Shown here: positions 11,668 to 19,854 of the stretch, in pieces
How positions within the stretch are numbered: the first letter of the stretch is position 1
Layout of the letters: every line of letters starts with the position of its first letter
DNA from: Flavobacterium kingsejongi
GTDB taxonomy: Bacteria > Bacteroidota > Bacteroidia > Flavobacteriales > Flavobacteriaceae
Assembly (NCBI RefSeq): GCF_003076475.1
Contig: NZ_CP020919.1
Span: 3,286,001-3,350,000, forward strand
Direction: 5' to 3'
Length of the DNA: 64,000 nt
Notes under the pieces: generated by a model
Told to the model about the DNA's origin: nothing
The model's input: the letters and a program-made list of their open reading frames with translations, nothing else
The model's database searches: none
Made by a program: the position numbers and the translations under genes

Positions 11668-12309
11668 ATGAGAAAAATCATAGGCCTGCTCTTACTGATC
11701 TTATCCTGTAATGCTCATGCGCAGGAAATTGCTTTGGTGAAATATAATGGCGGTGGTGACTGGTATGGTAATCCGACCTCGTTGCCCAACCTGATTAAAT
11801 TTTGCAATCAGAACATCCATACCCGCATCAAATCCAAGCCCGGAACTGTAGAGTTATCCAGCCCGGATTTATTATCCTATCCTTTTGTGCATCTCACAGG
11901 GCATGGCAATGTTTTTTTTAATGAATATGATGTAAACAACCTGAGAAATTACCTTACTGCCGGCGGTTTTCTTCATATTGATGATAACTACGGTATCGAT
12001 ACATACATCCGGAAAGAAATGAAAAAGGTGTTCCCGGGCAGTGATTTTGTAGAAATCCCGGCTACCCATGCCATATTCCAGAAACCCTATGCTTTTCCAG
12101 GTGGGCTGCCTAAAATACATGAGCATGATGGAAAAAGACCTCAGGCTTTTGGTATTTTTATTGGGGGGAAATTAGTGTGCCTTTACACGTATGAATGCGA
12201 TCTTGGTGACGGATGGGAAGATGCTGAAGTTCATAATGATCCGGCAGCAGTACGCGAAAAAGCACTAAAGATGGGCGCCAATATCATCAATTATGTCTTT
12301 AATAACTAA
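11668..12309 (+). CDS. DUF4159 domain-containing exported protein
   Basis: A 213-residue protein with a cleavable signal peptide (MRKIIGLLLLILSCNAHAQ). The mature part matches DUF4159: VKYNGGGDWYGNPTSLPNLI at the start, then LTGHGNVFFNEYDVNNLRNYL, GGFLHIDDNYGID and the C-terminal AREKALKMG-like helix (REKALKMGANIINYVF). The fold is thought to be glutamine-amidotransferase-like, but no enzymatic activity can be read off. It is 14 bp from rsmE and 3 bp from the next gene, so it is almost certainly in the same operon. Function remains unknown; the conservation of this gene between RNA-modification genes is a feature I recall from flavobacteria. Confidence 0.85.
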   Translation: MRKIIGLLLLILSCNAHAQEIALVKYNGGGDWYGNPTSLPNLIKFCNQNIHTRIKSKPGTVELSSPDLLSYPFVHLTGHGNVFFNEYDVNNLRNYLTAGGFLHIDDNYGIDTYIRKEMKKVFPGSDFVEIPATHAIFQKPYAFPGGLPKIHEHDGKRPQAFGIFIGGKLVCLYTYECDLGDGWEDAEVHNDPAAVREKALKMGANIINYVFNN

Positions 12310-12312
12310 GGA

Positions 12313-12816
12313 ATGCAATTAGTCCACGAGCAGAATTTTTCCACCAAAACCCTTTTTCCAGTAGTAATTGTAAGTGATACCATCAGCTTTCTGGACAATA
12401 TTGGTTCATTATTTCGGGCAGGAGATGCTTTTGGAGTGTCTAAAATATTTTTTTATGATGAAAATCCAGCATTCAACTACCGCAAAATACATAAGACATC
12501 CCGCAATACCCATAAAACGGTACCACACGAAGTTATAACCGACCGGAAAGAAATAATCCGAAGGCTACAGGAGGAAAATTATACTATTATAGCACTCGAA
12601 ATTACCGCTACCAGCAAAGATTTACGAGACATCGAACTGAACAAAGACCAAAAAATAGCCTTAATTATTGGTAATGAAGTGCATGGCATCCAACAGGATT
12701 TTTTAGAAATTGCACACCAGACCGTCCATATCCAGATGCATGGTACCAACAGCAGCATGAATGTGGTTCAGGCAGCGGCTATTGCATTATATGAAATCAT
12801 CAATCAAATTAAATAA
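12313..12816 (+). CDS. TrmH/SpoU-family RNA 2'-O-methyltransferase
   Basis: A 167-residue SPOUT enzyme without an N-terminal substrate-binding extension. The three SpoU motifs are present: DNIGSLFRAGDAFGVSKIFF (motif 1 with Asn and Arg), KIALIIGNEVHGI (motif 2) and NSSMNVVQAAAIALYEI (motif 3). Such enzymes methylate a ribose 2'-OH in tRNA or rRNA with S-adenosylmethionine. The size resembles TrmL-like or orphan TrmH proteins; the target nucleotide cannot be deduced. The gene starts 3 bp after the DUF4159 stop and its end overlaps the next gene's start by 26 bp, indicating translational coupling. Confidence 0.87.
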   Translation: MQLVHEQNFSTKTLFPVVIVSDTISFLDNIGSLFRAGDAFGVSKIFFYDENPAFNYRKIHKTSRNTHKTVPHEVITDRKEIIRRLQEENYTIIALEITATSKDLRDIELNKDQKIALIIGNEVHGIQQDFLEIAHQTVHIQMHGTNSSMNVVQAAAIALYEIINQIK

Positions 12817-14008
12817 CTCAGCATTGGAAAATCCTGTTTTAGCACCGGAAATACAACACTTTATCCAGGACCACATCGGTGCGGACATCACCCGTCTTGC
12901 CTTACAGAAAAACCCCTTCCCTGCTGTTTCATGGCTTGAAATCCTAAACCAGATTGCTGCAAAAACAAAATCAAAAGAAAAACTCCCGACCTGGTTTAAT
13001 GCTACGGATATTATCTATCCTGCTAAAATTTCAATAGAACAGACTTCTTCTGAAAAAACGGCTTTGTATAAATCCCAAATCGTTTCCGGTGAGACACTTA
13101 TTGACCTTACGGGCGGCTTTGGTGTGGATGATTTTTATTTTGCCAAAGCCGTAAAAAAAGTAATTCATTGTGAGATCAATCCCGAACTATCCACACTTGT
13201 CCGTCATAATTTCCAAGCACTTGGAATCGACAGTATAACCTGTATTACAGGGGATAGTACTGAAATCCTTAAAACCATACCGGAAAAACTGGACTGGATC
13301 TATATCGATCCTTCCCGCAGGAGTGATCATAAGGGAAAAGTATTTATGTTACAGGATTGCCTTCCAAATGTACCGGAATTGCTGGACTTTTATTTTGAGC
13401 ATACCGATGCGCTCCTGATCAAAACAGCTCCCATTCTGGATCTAAGCTCTGGTATTTCAGAACTTTCTCATGTCAAAAATATCCATATCGTCGCAGTTGA
13501 GAACGAAGTAAAAGAACTGCTATGGGAATTATCAAAAGGTTACAATGGTGCAATTACATTGAAAACAGTCAATATCACCAATAGCGGTATGGAATATTTT
13601 CAAAGCACTCATAAAGAATCAATTGCTGACGTACAGTATAGCTTACCCAAAAAATACCTTTACGAACCCAATAGCGCCATTATGAAATCCGGTAGTTTTG
13701 ATGCGATAAGCAGCACTTTCCATGTGGAAAAATTACACCAGCATTCCCATCTCTACACTTCAGGGAAGTTAATTGATTTTCCGGGAAGGCGCTTTGAAAT
13801 TCAATCTGTTGTGCCTTATCAAAAAAAGGAGATGAGCCAGTTCAAAGGCAAAAAAGTAAATATCACTACCCGCAATTTCCCGGATAGCGTAGAAAACATC
13901 CGTAAAAAATGGAAAATAAACGATGGTGGCGATGATTATTGTTTTTTTACAACAGATGTAAATACTAACAAAATAATCTTAATTTGCACCAAAATAAAAA
14001 ACACCTAA
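12791..14008 (+). CDS. class I SAM-dependent methyltransferase with THUMP-like domain
   Basis: A 405-residue protein. An N-terminal helical region is followed by a class I methyltransferase core: TLIDLTGGFGVDDFYFAKAV is motif I (about residues 101-120), IHCEINPEL is the acidic motif II loop, and DWIYIDPSRRSD fills the place of motif IV. The C-terminal ~80 residues (GRRFEIQSVVPYQKKEMSQF to the end) fit the THUMP-like domain found in this family. Substrate is unknown but RNA is likely. Start ATG 12791 (MKSSIKLNN) overlaps the previous gene by 26 bp; the longer in-frame start at 12761 has no support. The stop overlaps the next ATG (TAATG). Confidence 0.83.
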   Translation: MKSSIKLNNSALENPVLAPEIQHFIQDHIGADITRLALQKNPFPAVSWLEILNQIAAKTKSKEKLPTWFNATDIIYPAKISIEQTSSEKTALYKSQIVSGETLIDLTGGFGVDDFYFAKAVKKVIHCEINPELSTLVRHNFQALGIDSITCITGDSTEILKTIPEKLDWIYIDPSRRSDHKGKVFMLQDCLPNVPELLDFYFEHTDALLIKTAPILDLSSGISELSHVKNIHIVAVENEVKELLWELSKGYNGAITLKTVNITNSGMEYFQSTHKESIADVQYSLPKKYLYEPNSAIMKSGSFDAISSTFHVEKLHQHSHLYTSGKLIDFPGRRFEIQSVVPYQKKEMSQFKGKKVNITTRNFPDSVENIRKKWKINDGGDDYCFFTTDVNTNKIILICTKIKNT

Positions 14009-14586
14009 TGAAGCGTCTTCTACTTACCTTATTTTTCTTCGGAACCCTTACCCTGACAGCACAAAAAAATTGTGTTTATGAAACCAATATCAGCGATTCT
14101 ATCGGAACCCTCAAAACCACAGAAAAATATTTGGTAAATGAAATGGTATTTGGTAATACCACGAAGTATGTGTTTCTTTCCCTGATGAACGTCAGCGGGT
14201 ATCCGATGCTGAATTTCCAGACCATCACCAAAACAAAAGACTTTCAAAAAGTAAGCTGTTTTGATAAAAACTCCAGAATCTATTTCCAGTTGACCAATGG
14301 TAAAATTTACACTTTAATTGCAGCGGAGGAAAATAACAATTGCGGAACTATTATTCCGGATGAATCAAAACAATACAACATCAACCTGCTGACTTCAAAT
14401 TTCCTCTTCATGAAAGCCGATTTGGAAGACCTGAAGAAGTACCCGGTTGTATTAATGCGTGTTCGCTATGGCGCTGACAACACCGTTGATTACATCTTCA
14501 ATAAGGAACTAAAATCAGATACCATAAAAGGGAATTATGCTCCTGAAACCTACTTTATTAATTACTTCAAATGCATTGAAGAATAG
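14008..14586 (+). CDS. exported protein of unknown function
   Basis: A 192-residue protein that I do not recognise. It begins MKRLLLTLFFFGTLTLTAQ, a clear Sec signal peptide with likely cleavage after TAQ. The mature part is beta-rich with two cysteines near YFKCIEE and FDKNSR-type polar segments (SCFDKNSRIYFQLTNGKIYTL), suggesting a small periplasmic or surface beta protein. ATG 14008 shares bases with the upstream stop codon (TAATG), so it is probably translated with the methyltransferase gene. The longer in-frame ORF beginning at 13984 would bury the signal peptide and is unlikely. Confidence 0.75.
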   Translation: MKRLLLTLFFFGTLTLTAQKNCVYETNISDSIGTLKTTEKYLVNEMVFGNTTKYVFLSLMNVSGYPMLNFQTITKTKDFQKVSCFDKNSRIYFQLTNGKIYTLIAAEENNNCGTIIPDESKQYNINLLTSNFLFMKADLEDLKKYPVVLMRVRYGADNTVDYIFNKELKSDTIKGNYAPETYFINYFKCIEE

Positions 14587-14691
14587 CTTTTTAACGCTAT
14601 TGTATTAAATTAAAAAATTACTCATTTTTTAATCGAACACTGGCCCAGGGTGAACTTATTCACAGGGCCATACAAAGTTGGACACTCCATA

Positions 14692-15336
14692 CTATGTAGA
14701 TCCTTTTAGGTTAAAATGCCACCATTCCGTACGAATGGATTCAAACCCGTTTTTCTCCATGATCTCACGGAGCAAATTTCTATTGGCTCTTATTTCAGGG
14801 GATAACTTTGTATAATCCTGATGTGCTTCTTTCCCGAAATGATCGAATTCAGTCCCCATCGGTACAACTGCTCCTGTGCTGTCAATTAAAGAAATATCAA
14901 CCGCTCCACCACGGTTGTGTATTGATCCAGTTTTAGGATTCGCTACATATCGGGCATCCGGAACAATTTTGTACATCCTTTTTTGGATCTCCAACGGGCG
15001 GTAGCAGTCATAAATCGTAATCTTGTACCCCAGTGCCCCAAATTCCTTATTCGCCGCCAAGAGCGCTTTAATTGTAGCATAACGAAGATAGCATTCGGCA
15101 CAATCATACACCTTTGCCTTCAAAAAATTATTTGGGGTAGCATAACGCATGTCATAATTAAAATCGGAACTGTACGCATTTAAATTCACAAAGGCAGTGT
15201 CCTGGGGTTCTATAGTATCCGTAACGGGCGAGTTGTAGGAATGGCTTCGAAAACTTCCTGTTTCAAAGTGCTCCAGCCTTGTTGCACCGCAAAAAGTGAA
15301 GATAGACAGCCCAAAACTTAAGATAAAATATTTCAT
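14692..15336 (-). CDS. D-alanyl-D-alanine dipeptidase (peptidase M15D, VanX/DdpX-like)
   Basis: A 214-residue protein with an N-terminal signal segment (MKYFILSFGLSIFTFCGA). The zinc-peptidase motifs of M15D are complete: SIHNRGGAVDISL supplies the His and Asp ligands (about residues 139-151), and TEWWHFNL near the C-terminus supplies the catalytic Glu and third ligand His. YDCYRPLEIQ is the conserved arginine-containing substrate segment. The enzyme would cleave D-Ala-D-Ala; outside van clusters such enzymes usually recycle or salvage peptidoglycan dipeptides. Since it is exported and has no vanH/vanA neighbours, a salvage role is more likely than glycopeptide resistance. Confidence 0.88.
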   Translation of the reverse strand: MKYFILSFGLSIFTFCGATRLEHFETGSFRSHSYNSPVTDTIEPQDTAFVNLNAYSSDFNYDMRYATPNNFLKAKVYDCAECYLRYATIKALLAANKEFGALGYKITIYDCYRPLEIQKRMYKIVPDARYVANPKTGSIHNRGGAVDISLIDSTGAVVPMGTEFDHFGKEAHQDYTKLSPEIRANRNLLREIMEKNGFESIRTEWWHFNLKGST

Positions 15337-15470
15337 ACGCGTGATATCAGTAACCGTAAAAATACAGGTTTAAAATAACTTTAGAAACCTCCTTTTATTT
15401 TTAGTCCCAAAAAATTATTTTTATTAAAAAATTATTACTTTTATAGTACAATTTTAAAAATAAACCAATT

Positions 15471-15956
15471 ATGAAAAATTTATTAACGATTTGCCTGTCA
15501 TTACTGCTTTCCTGCTCTGTTTTTTCTCAGGCTACCACTAAGGAAAAAGTCAAAGCAGATGCTAAAGAAGTAAAAAACGATGTTAAGTCCACTGCAAAAT
15601 CTGCCGCTGACAAAACTAAAAAAGAAGCTAAAGAGGTAAAAGAAGACGCTAAGGCTACTACTAAGAAAGTAGAGAACAAAGTGGATAAAGGAGCGAAGGA
15701 AGTAAAAGCAGATACAAAAGCTGCCGCTAAAAAAGTAGAAAGCAAAACAGAAAAAGCAGCTGACAACGTAAAAGCTGATACGAAGACTGCTGCTTCAAAA
15801 GTAAAAACAGAAGCTAAGACGGTGAAAGCGGATGTGAAAGCTGCTGTTGGCGAAGATAAAGTTACAGGTACCTACAATGGGAAAAAAGTATATACCGGCC
15901 CTAAAGGCGGCAAGTATTACATCAACAGTAACGGGAATAAAACTTATATTGAATAA
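15471..15956 (+). CDS. exported LEA-like repetitive protein with C-terminal basic adaptor-like domain
   Basis: A 161-residue protein with signal peptide MKNLLTICLSLLLSCSVFSQ. Residues ~21-125 are a low-complexity Lys/Ala/Glu/Asp/Thr region with 7-11-residue repeats such as KADTKAAAKKVE and KEAKEVKEDAK, typical of amphipathic LEA/apolipoprotein-like helices that stay disordered until desiccation or membrane contact. The last ~30 residues (KKVYTGPKGGKYYINSNGN) resemble the short PBCV-specific basic adaptor domain (PF08789). I see no enzyme motif. It is monocistronic and followed by a strong terminator. A protective or cell-envelope binding role is inference only. Confidence 0.75.
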   Translation: MKNLLTICLSLLLSCSVFSQATTKEKVKADAKEVKNDVKSTAKSAADKTKKEAKEVKEDAKATTKKVENKVDKGAKEVKADTKAAAKKVESKTEKAADNVKADTKTAASKVKTEAKTVKADVKAAVGEDKVTGTYNGKKVYTGPKGGKYYINSNGNKTYIE

Positions 15957-15977
15957 TTAATTTAGTTCATCTTTCTT

Positions 15978-16016
15978 AAATGCGGCTCTTACAAAAAGTA
16001 GCCGCATTTTTTTTTG
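15978..16016 (+). terminator. Rho-independent terminator after the LEA-like gene
   Basis: Stem AAATGCGGCT (15978-15987) with AGCCGCATTT (16000-16009), extended by TAC/GTA inside, followed by a run of T. It lies 22 bp after the stop codon. Confidence 0.92.
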
Positions 16017-16087
16017 ACGCTATATATTTGAGTATGAATGATTTTAAAAATAATCATAAAATTTATTAAAAATAATCCTCAAAATAG

Positions 16088-16118
16088 TTGCAGGAAACAT
16101 AATACATGCTTAGATTTG
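16088..16118 (+). promoter_or_regulatory. Bacteroidota-type promoter for the tRNA cluster
   Basis: TTG at 16088-16090, 20-nt spacer, then TAGATTTG (16111-16118), a full match to the TAnnTTTG -7 element recognised by the Bacteroidota primary sigma factor. It lies 39 bp upstream of tRNA-Ser with no other gene between. Confidence 0.7.
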
Positions 16119-16156
16119 CAACCGCAAAAAAGGGTAAGTTTTACCAACTTATTTCA

Positions 16157-16240
16157 GGAGAGGTGCCGGAGTGGTAACGGAGCAGATTGCTAATCTGTCG
16201 ACGAGCAATCGTCGCCAGGGTTCGAGTCCCTGTCTCTCCG
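16157..16240 (+). tRNA. tRNA-Ser(GCT)
   Basis: An 84-nt class II tRNA. Acceptor GGAGAGG pairs with TCTCTCC (one G-T), discriminator G; anticodon loop TTGCTAA gives GCT, reading AGC/AGU; a variable arm (CGACGAGCAATCGTCG) is present as in tRNA-Ser; T-loop GGTTCGAGTCC. No CCA is encoded. First of three tandem tRNA genes. Confidence 0.96.
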
Positions 16241-16248
16241 CTTTTTTT

Positions 16249-16323
16249 CGGGGTGTAGCGTAGCCCGGTTATCGCGCCTGCTTTGGGAGCAGGAGGCCGC
16301 AGGTTCGAATCCTGCCACCCCGA
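16249..16323 (+). tRNA. tRNA-Pro(TGG)
   Basis: A 75-nt tRNA with acceptor CGGGGTG pairing CACCCCG and discriminator A. The anticodon loop TTTGGGA gives TGG, reading proline CCN codons. T-arm CAGGTTCGAATCCTG is intact. It begins 8 bp after tRNA-Ser. Confidence 0.96.
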
Positions 16324-16356
16324 CTACACTTTCCTAAGGAAAGAATTTGAAATTAT

Positions 16357-16430
<74 letters not shown>

Positions 16431-16435
16431 CAACC

Positions 16436-16463
16436 AAAACCTCTGTTTTACAGGGGTTTTGTT
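16436..16463 (+). terminator. terminator of the tRNA cluster
   Basis: Stem AAAACCTCTG (16436-16445) with CAGGGGTTTT (16451-16460), one G-T wobble, 5-nt loop and T-rich tail, directly after tRNA-Arg. Confidence 0.85.
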
Positions 16464-16636
16464 GTTTATACACGTTTCCATAATCTTTATTTTTATACTT
16501 TTACCGACACAAATCGACCCTTTTTAAACCAAAATCGCGGATTTTTCGCGGATTATAATATTAAAAATAAATCCCTTTTGGTTGGCGGAAATGATAAAAA
16601 GCTAAGTATCTGCTTAGTACATTATACTATGTATTT

Positions 16637-16675
16637 AAAACGCCTCTATAAGCAATAGACATATAGAGGCGTTTT
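16637..16675. terminator. bidirectional hairpin terminator
   Basis: A perfect 14-bp stem, AAAACGCCTCTATA (16637-16650) with TATAGAGGCGTTTT (16662-16675). It lies 51 bp outside the left end of the ISL3-type element. It may be the original terminator of the small minus-strand gene that the element split. The rest of 16464-16725 is AT-rich with no gene visible. Confidence 0.7.
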
Positions 16676-16755
16676 GACTGTACTACTTAAGTACATTCTA
16701 CTTATGAACTTTATTCTTTAGCTGTTTATTTTGGATCAAACGCAAAGCTTGGGGA

Positions 16756-17748
16756 TTACCCAAAAAGATTAGATAATCTAAATAAGAAGAAATCTACTTT
16801 ACGCACTCCTCTAAATTGACTTCTAAATGCTTTTACTTTAGCATTAAAAGATTCTGCTGAAGCATTTGTACTTCTATTGTCAAAATAGTTTAAGATTGAC
16901 TGGTAATTAACCGTTATAGTATTTAAAAGGATATTAAAATTTTTAAACCCTGACTCCTCTACATTCCTGTACCAATGTGCCAATTTTGTCATCGCAACGT
17001 GTTTATTGTTATGATTGTTGTAAATACCTCGTAGTTGTTGGGTTAAACTGTATGCCTTTTTAATATCGGGATATAAGCCAAATAACAATTGGGCTCGTTC
17101 ATTTTGTCTTTCGGTCCATTTATCGCGGGATTTATAAAGAACATATCTACTTCTGGCGAGCAACTGTTTTACAGAGTCTCCATTAGATAAAAGATCTGGG
17201 AGATAAGTTTTTTTTTCTTTTTCCGCTTGTAATATGAATCGATTCTCAGTATCCATCGCTTCCCAACGATATTTTATTCTAATCTCCTGTAATGCTTCTA
17301 GAGCTAATTTTTGAACATGAAATCTATCGGTAACCTGTACCGCTTTTGGAAAACATTTTTTGGAAATCAACTTCATGGAATTAGCCATGTCAAGTGTTAT
17401 TTCTTGAACCCAACTTCTTTTTTTGTAATCAATTTTACAGATATGTTCAATGACCTGATCTGCCTTTGTCCCTGCAATAATAGCAACTAGGCAACCTTTT
17501 TTACCTTTAGCTTCCTTATTGGTTACAATAGTAAAAAGCTCACCCTGAGACAAGGCTACTTCATCAATTGACAAGTGGGTACCTATATTTTCAGGATAAA
17601 TAATCCACTCATGTGCATGTTCACGTTGAGCCCACGTACTAAAGGAGCTTAAATGTTTTTTGTATTGTCTTTGTAACTTTTTCCCATTGACTCCAAAGAA
17701 ACCTCCAATGGTATGACAGTCAATAGCAGTTTTATCTATTAATTTCTT
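16756..17748 (-). CDS. ISL3-like (ISAon1-type) transposase, catalytic part
   Basis: The reading frame is open for ~330 residues from 17748 to the TAA at 16756-16758. It contains the DDE_Tnp_ISL3 pattern: HLSIDEVALSQGE (first Asp), DMANSMKLISKKCFPKAVQVTDRFHVQKLA (second Asp region) and NASAESFNAKVKAF (catalytic Glu). There is no conventional start before the middle of the protein; the upstream 17 nt overlap the N-terminal ORF in a different frame. The catalytic part is therefore probably expressed by a +1 (or -2) ribosomal frameshift at the TTTTTTAAAAG stretch, or from a non-standard start. The protein would catalyse cut-and-paste movement of the element. Confidence 0.85.
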   Translation of the reverse strand, partial: KKLIDKTAIDCHTIGGFFGVNGKKLQRQYKKHLSSFSTWAQREHAHEWIIYPENIGTHLSIDEVALSQGELFTIVTNKEAKGKKGCLVAIIAGTKADQVIEHICKIDYKKRSWVQEITLDMANSMKLISKKCFPKAVQVTDRFHVQKLALEALQEIRIKYRWEAMDTENRFILQAEKEKKTYLPDLLSNGDSVKQLLARSRYVLYKSRDKWTERQNERAQLLFGLYPDIKKAYSLTQQLRGIYNNHNNKHVAMTKLAHWYRNVEESGFKNFNILLNTITVNYQSILNYFDNRSTNASAESFNAKVKAFRSQFRGVRKVDFFLFRLSNLFG

Positions 17749-18079
17749 TTAAAAAAGCCGCAAACTCCTGAGTCATGCGGGTTCCCTTGGCAACTAGATT
17801 CCAATCTCTTTTAACGATCTCACTTGTGTCTTTATTGGTCCAGCGACGTCTTTTGATGTGTAGATACACGAACTTCCCTCTCAAAGGAAAGTCCTGAATA
17901 GTGATCTCATCCTGGAAACCCTTTGAGATTAACTGAAGTCCATTAAATTCTGACGGAGGTTTGGCATTCTCTTCAAAGTATAGGTGTAATATTTCTTCTG
18001 TATTAGTAGAAGAAACCACTTCAAAATGGTCAACTAAAAAATCAGGAAGCATAAACTTCAATAGCTCTATTGGGGTCAT
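17732..18079 (-). CDS. ISAon1-type transposase N-terminal region protein
   Basis: A 115-residue ORF beginning MTPIELLKFMLPDFLVDHFE and ending with the FLKEINR segment where it overlaps the catalytic ORF. It contains LRGKFVYLHIKRRRW, a basic segment consistent with DNA end recognition. This split (short N-terminal ORF, then catalytic ORF in another frame) is the organisation annotated for ISAon1-family elements in Bacteroidota. It starts 45 bp inside the right inverted repeat. Confidence 0.8.
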   Translation of the reverse strand: MTPIELLKFMLPDFLVDHFEVVSSTNTEEILHLYFEENAKPPSEFNGLQLISKGFQDEITIQDFPLRGKFVYLHIKRRRWTNKDTSEIVKRDWNLVAKGTRMTQEFAAFLKEINR

Positions 18080-18154
18080 ATCAAATTCTTAGATTGCAAA
18101 TTTCTGATTTTATTTTGACATTCCTCCCCAACTTTTGTTCTTGATCCGAAATAA

Positions 18155-18239
18155 TTATCTTAAAATACAATTCGGAATCGGTTAAGACCCCATACAGAAA
18201 AGCAAATGTAGATAATAAGAATGTAAATAGTTTTTTCAT
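18155..18239 (-). pseudogene. 5' remnant of a small secreted-protein gene cut by the insertion sequence
   Basis: An ORF starting ATG 18239 encodes MKKLFTFLLSTFAFLYG, a signal-peptide-like start, then VLTDSELYFKII before entering the right inverted repeat at 18154. The following codons are insertion-sequence DNA and run to 18081 without homology. The missing 3' part would lie left of 16726, where only short frames exist before the hairpin at 16637-16675. I do not recognise the original protein. The remaining DNA to 18450 shows no gene. Confidence 0.5.
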
Positions 18240-18450
18240 AGAATTAAGCTTTTTCCCATATAATTTGGCTTTAGCGACTTTAGATACTACCCCACATCCC
18301 AAAAGCACAACAGCAAGATAGGTGAATGCTACGTGTTAAACTCACGGCTTTACATAAATTCATTAAAAACACAGTATCAAAATTCATAATAGTTCCTCTT
18401 TTGTACTACAATTTGCTATGCTCGATTTCATTCTAATCCCACTATGCTAC

Positions 18451-19854
18451 TCAAAGCGCAAAAAAGAGCGTCGCCATTCCAAAGTAAATCAGCAATCCTG
18501 TTATATCAACCACAGTAGTAATTGCAGGACTTGCGGCCACCGCCGGATCGCCTCCAAAACGATTCACCAGCAAAGGCAGCCCTGCTCCTATCACCGTGGC
18601 TGTAATGACTTGCAATGCCAGTGCCAAGGAAATCATAAACGCAATGGATTCTAAACTATAAGCTGTCGGGATTTCCGTTTCCCAGCTCAGAAAAAGCACT
18701 TTCCCATAGGCCAGCACACTCAAACACAACGCTAACAGAAGACTGATTTTAGCTTCTTTCCATAAGATACGCAGCCAGCTTCGGGGTGTTACCTGCCCTA
18801 ATGCTAAGGCCCGTACAACCACAGTTGCCGCCTGGCTTCCTGAATTACCTCCCGTATCTGCTACCATAGGCATGTATAAAGCCAGTATTAATAATTTTTC
18901 CAGTGCATTCTCATAGCTATGGATAATCAGCCCTGAAATAATCCCAACTGCTGCCAGCGACACAATCCAGACCATCCGTTTCTTAAAATGCTTCCAGCTC
19001 GACGTATCAAGATAGGCAGATTCTTCTCTGGCAGGGACAATCCCCATGAATTTCTCCATGTTTTCCGTATGCTCTGCCCGTATGATTTCAATGGCATCAT
19101 CGTGCATTACGATCCCCACAAGCTGATTTCCCCTATTCAGTACTGGTATGGCAACCAAATCATATTTCTCAATTTTTTCAGCTACTTTTTTTCGATCCTC
19201 ATCCACATACACCCATACAAAGTCAGTATGCAGGGCTTCTTCCACCAGCGTTTCCGGATGCGCCAGAATCAGGTCTTTCAAGGTGATAAAACCCTGGATT
19301 TTCTGATCGGCGTCTACTACATAGGTATAATAGATCGTACGCTTGGAGGGTGCATCACTCCGTACTTTGGCGATAGCCTCTGCACAGGACATCGATTTTA
19401 CCACCGTAGCAAAATCGGTACTCATGATTCCCCCAGCCGTTTCAGGAGGATAGGAACTCAGTTCGATCACATTCTCCTGCACTTTTTTAGACAAATAGGG
19501 CAATAGCAAAACCTGTTCTTCCTGACTGAAATGCTGAAATAGATCCGCCCGGTTTTCTGACGGCATATTCTCAAAAAAAGAAACAAATTTCTTTTTGCTC
19601 AATCCCTGGAATATATCCAATTGCAGGCGAACCGGAAATTCGGCATACAATAAGCCTTGTTGTTCCGGGCTGAATCGAAAAAGCAGGTCCATGATGTAAA
19701 AAGTATCCAGTCGCAATAATACCTCTGCCACTTCAACCGTCGGCATCTTTTTCAATAAAGGGATTACCTGGATCAATTGATCGATATCCTGAAATTCCTT
19801 CGCCAGTTTTTTTAAATCCAGTATATTCATTCTATTAGTCATTTTGTTCGCCAT
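18451..19854 (-). CDS. mgtE: magnesium transporter MgtE
   Basis: A 467-residue MgtE. An N-terminal helical superhelix (LVEFF-type repeats such as SPEQQGLLYAEFPVRLQLDIF) is followed by two CBS domains (about residues 135-255, with STDFATVVKSMSCAEAIAKV and DHEVD-like VAIPVLNRGNQLVGIVMHDDAIEI) and a five-helix membrane domain ending in VVDITGLLIYFGMATLFF. The pore motif ALYMPMVADTGGNSGSQAATVVVRALALG is present. MgtE dimers import Mg2+ and are gated by cytosolic Mg2+ bound to the CBS domains. The start overlaps the upstream mgtC-like gene by 20 bp, so the two are co-translated from one mRNA. Confidence 0.96.
   Translation of the reverse strand: MANKMTNRMNILDLKKLAKEFQDIDQLIQVIPLLKKMPTVEVAEVLLRLDTFYIMDLLFRFSPEQQGLLYAEFPVRLQLDIFQGLSKKKFVSFFENMPSENRADLFQHFSQEEQVLLLPYLSKKVQENVIELSSYPPETAGGIMSTDFATVVKSMSCAEAIAKVRSDAPSKRTIYYTYVVDADQKIQGFITLKDLILAHPETLVEEALHTDFVWVYVDEDRKKVAEKIEKYDLVAIPVLNRGNQLVGIVMHDDAIEIIRAEHTENMEKFMGIVPAREESAYLDTSSWKHFKKRMVWIVSLAAVGIISGLIIHSYENALEKLLILALYMPMVADTGGNSGSQAATVVVRALALGQVTPRSWLRILWKEAKISLLLALCLSVLAYGKVLFLSWETEIPTAYSLESIAFMISLALALQVITATVIGAGLPLLVNRFGGDPAVAASPAITTVVDITGLLIYFGMATLFFAL

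Larger units (their letters stand above)
16726..18154 (-). mobile_element. ISL3/ISAon1-type insertion sequence with imperfect 30-bp inverted repeats
   Basis: The left end (16726-16755) read in reverse complement is TCCCCAAGCTTTGCGTTTGA followed by TCCAAAATAA; the right end (18125-18154) is TCCCCAACTTTTGTTCTTGA followed by TCCGAAATAA. They match at 24 of 30 positions by eye. They bracket the two transposase frames exactly: the left repeat touches the stop codon and the right repeat lies 45 bp upstream of the first ORF. I found no target-site duplication of 8 bp with these boundaries, so the copy may be old or the exact ends may be a few bases off. The right end cuts a small secreted-protein gene. 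Confidence 0.8.

Noticed and set aside
14638..14675. Terminator between the 14008 gene and the VanX-like gene
   Set aside because: TGGCCC...GGGCCA with an inner GTGAA/TTCAC stem is a good hairpin, but it lacks a T run in either direction, so I did not list it as a terminator.
14692..15336. Vancomycin-resistance vanX
   Set aside because: The dipeptidase is exported and has no vanH, vanA or vanRS neighbours; a peptidoglycan salvage role is more likely.
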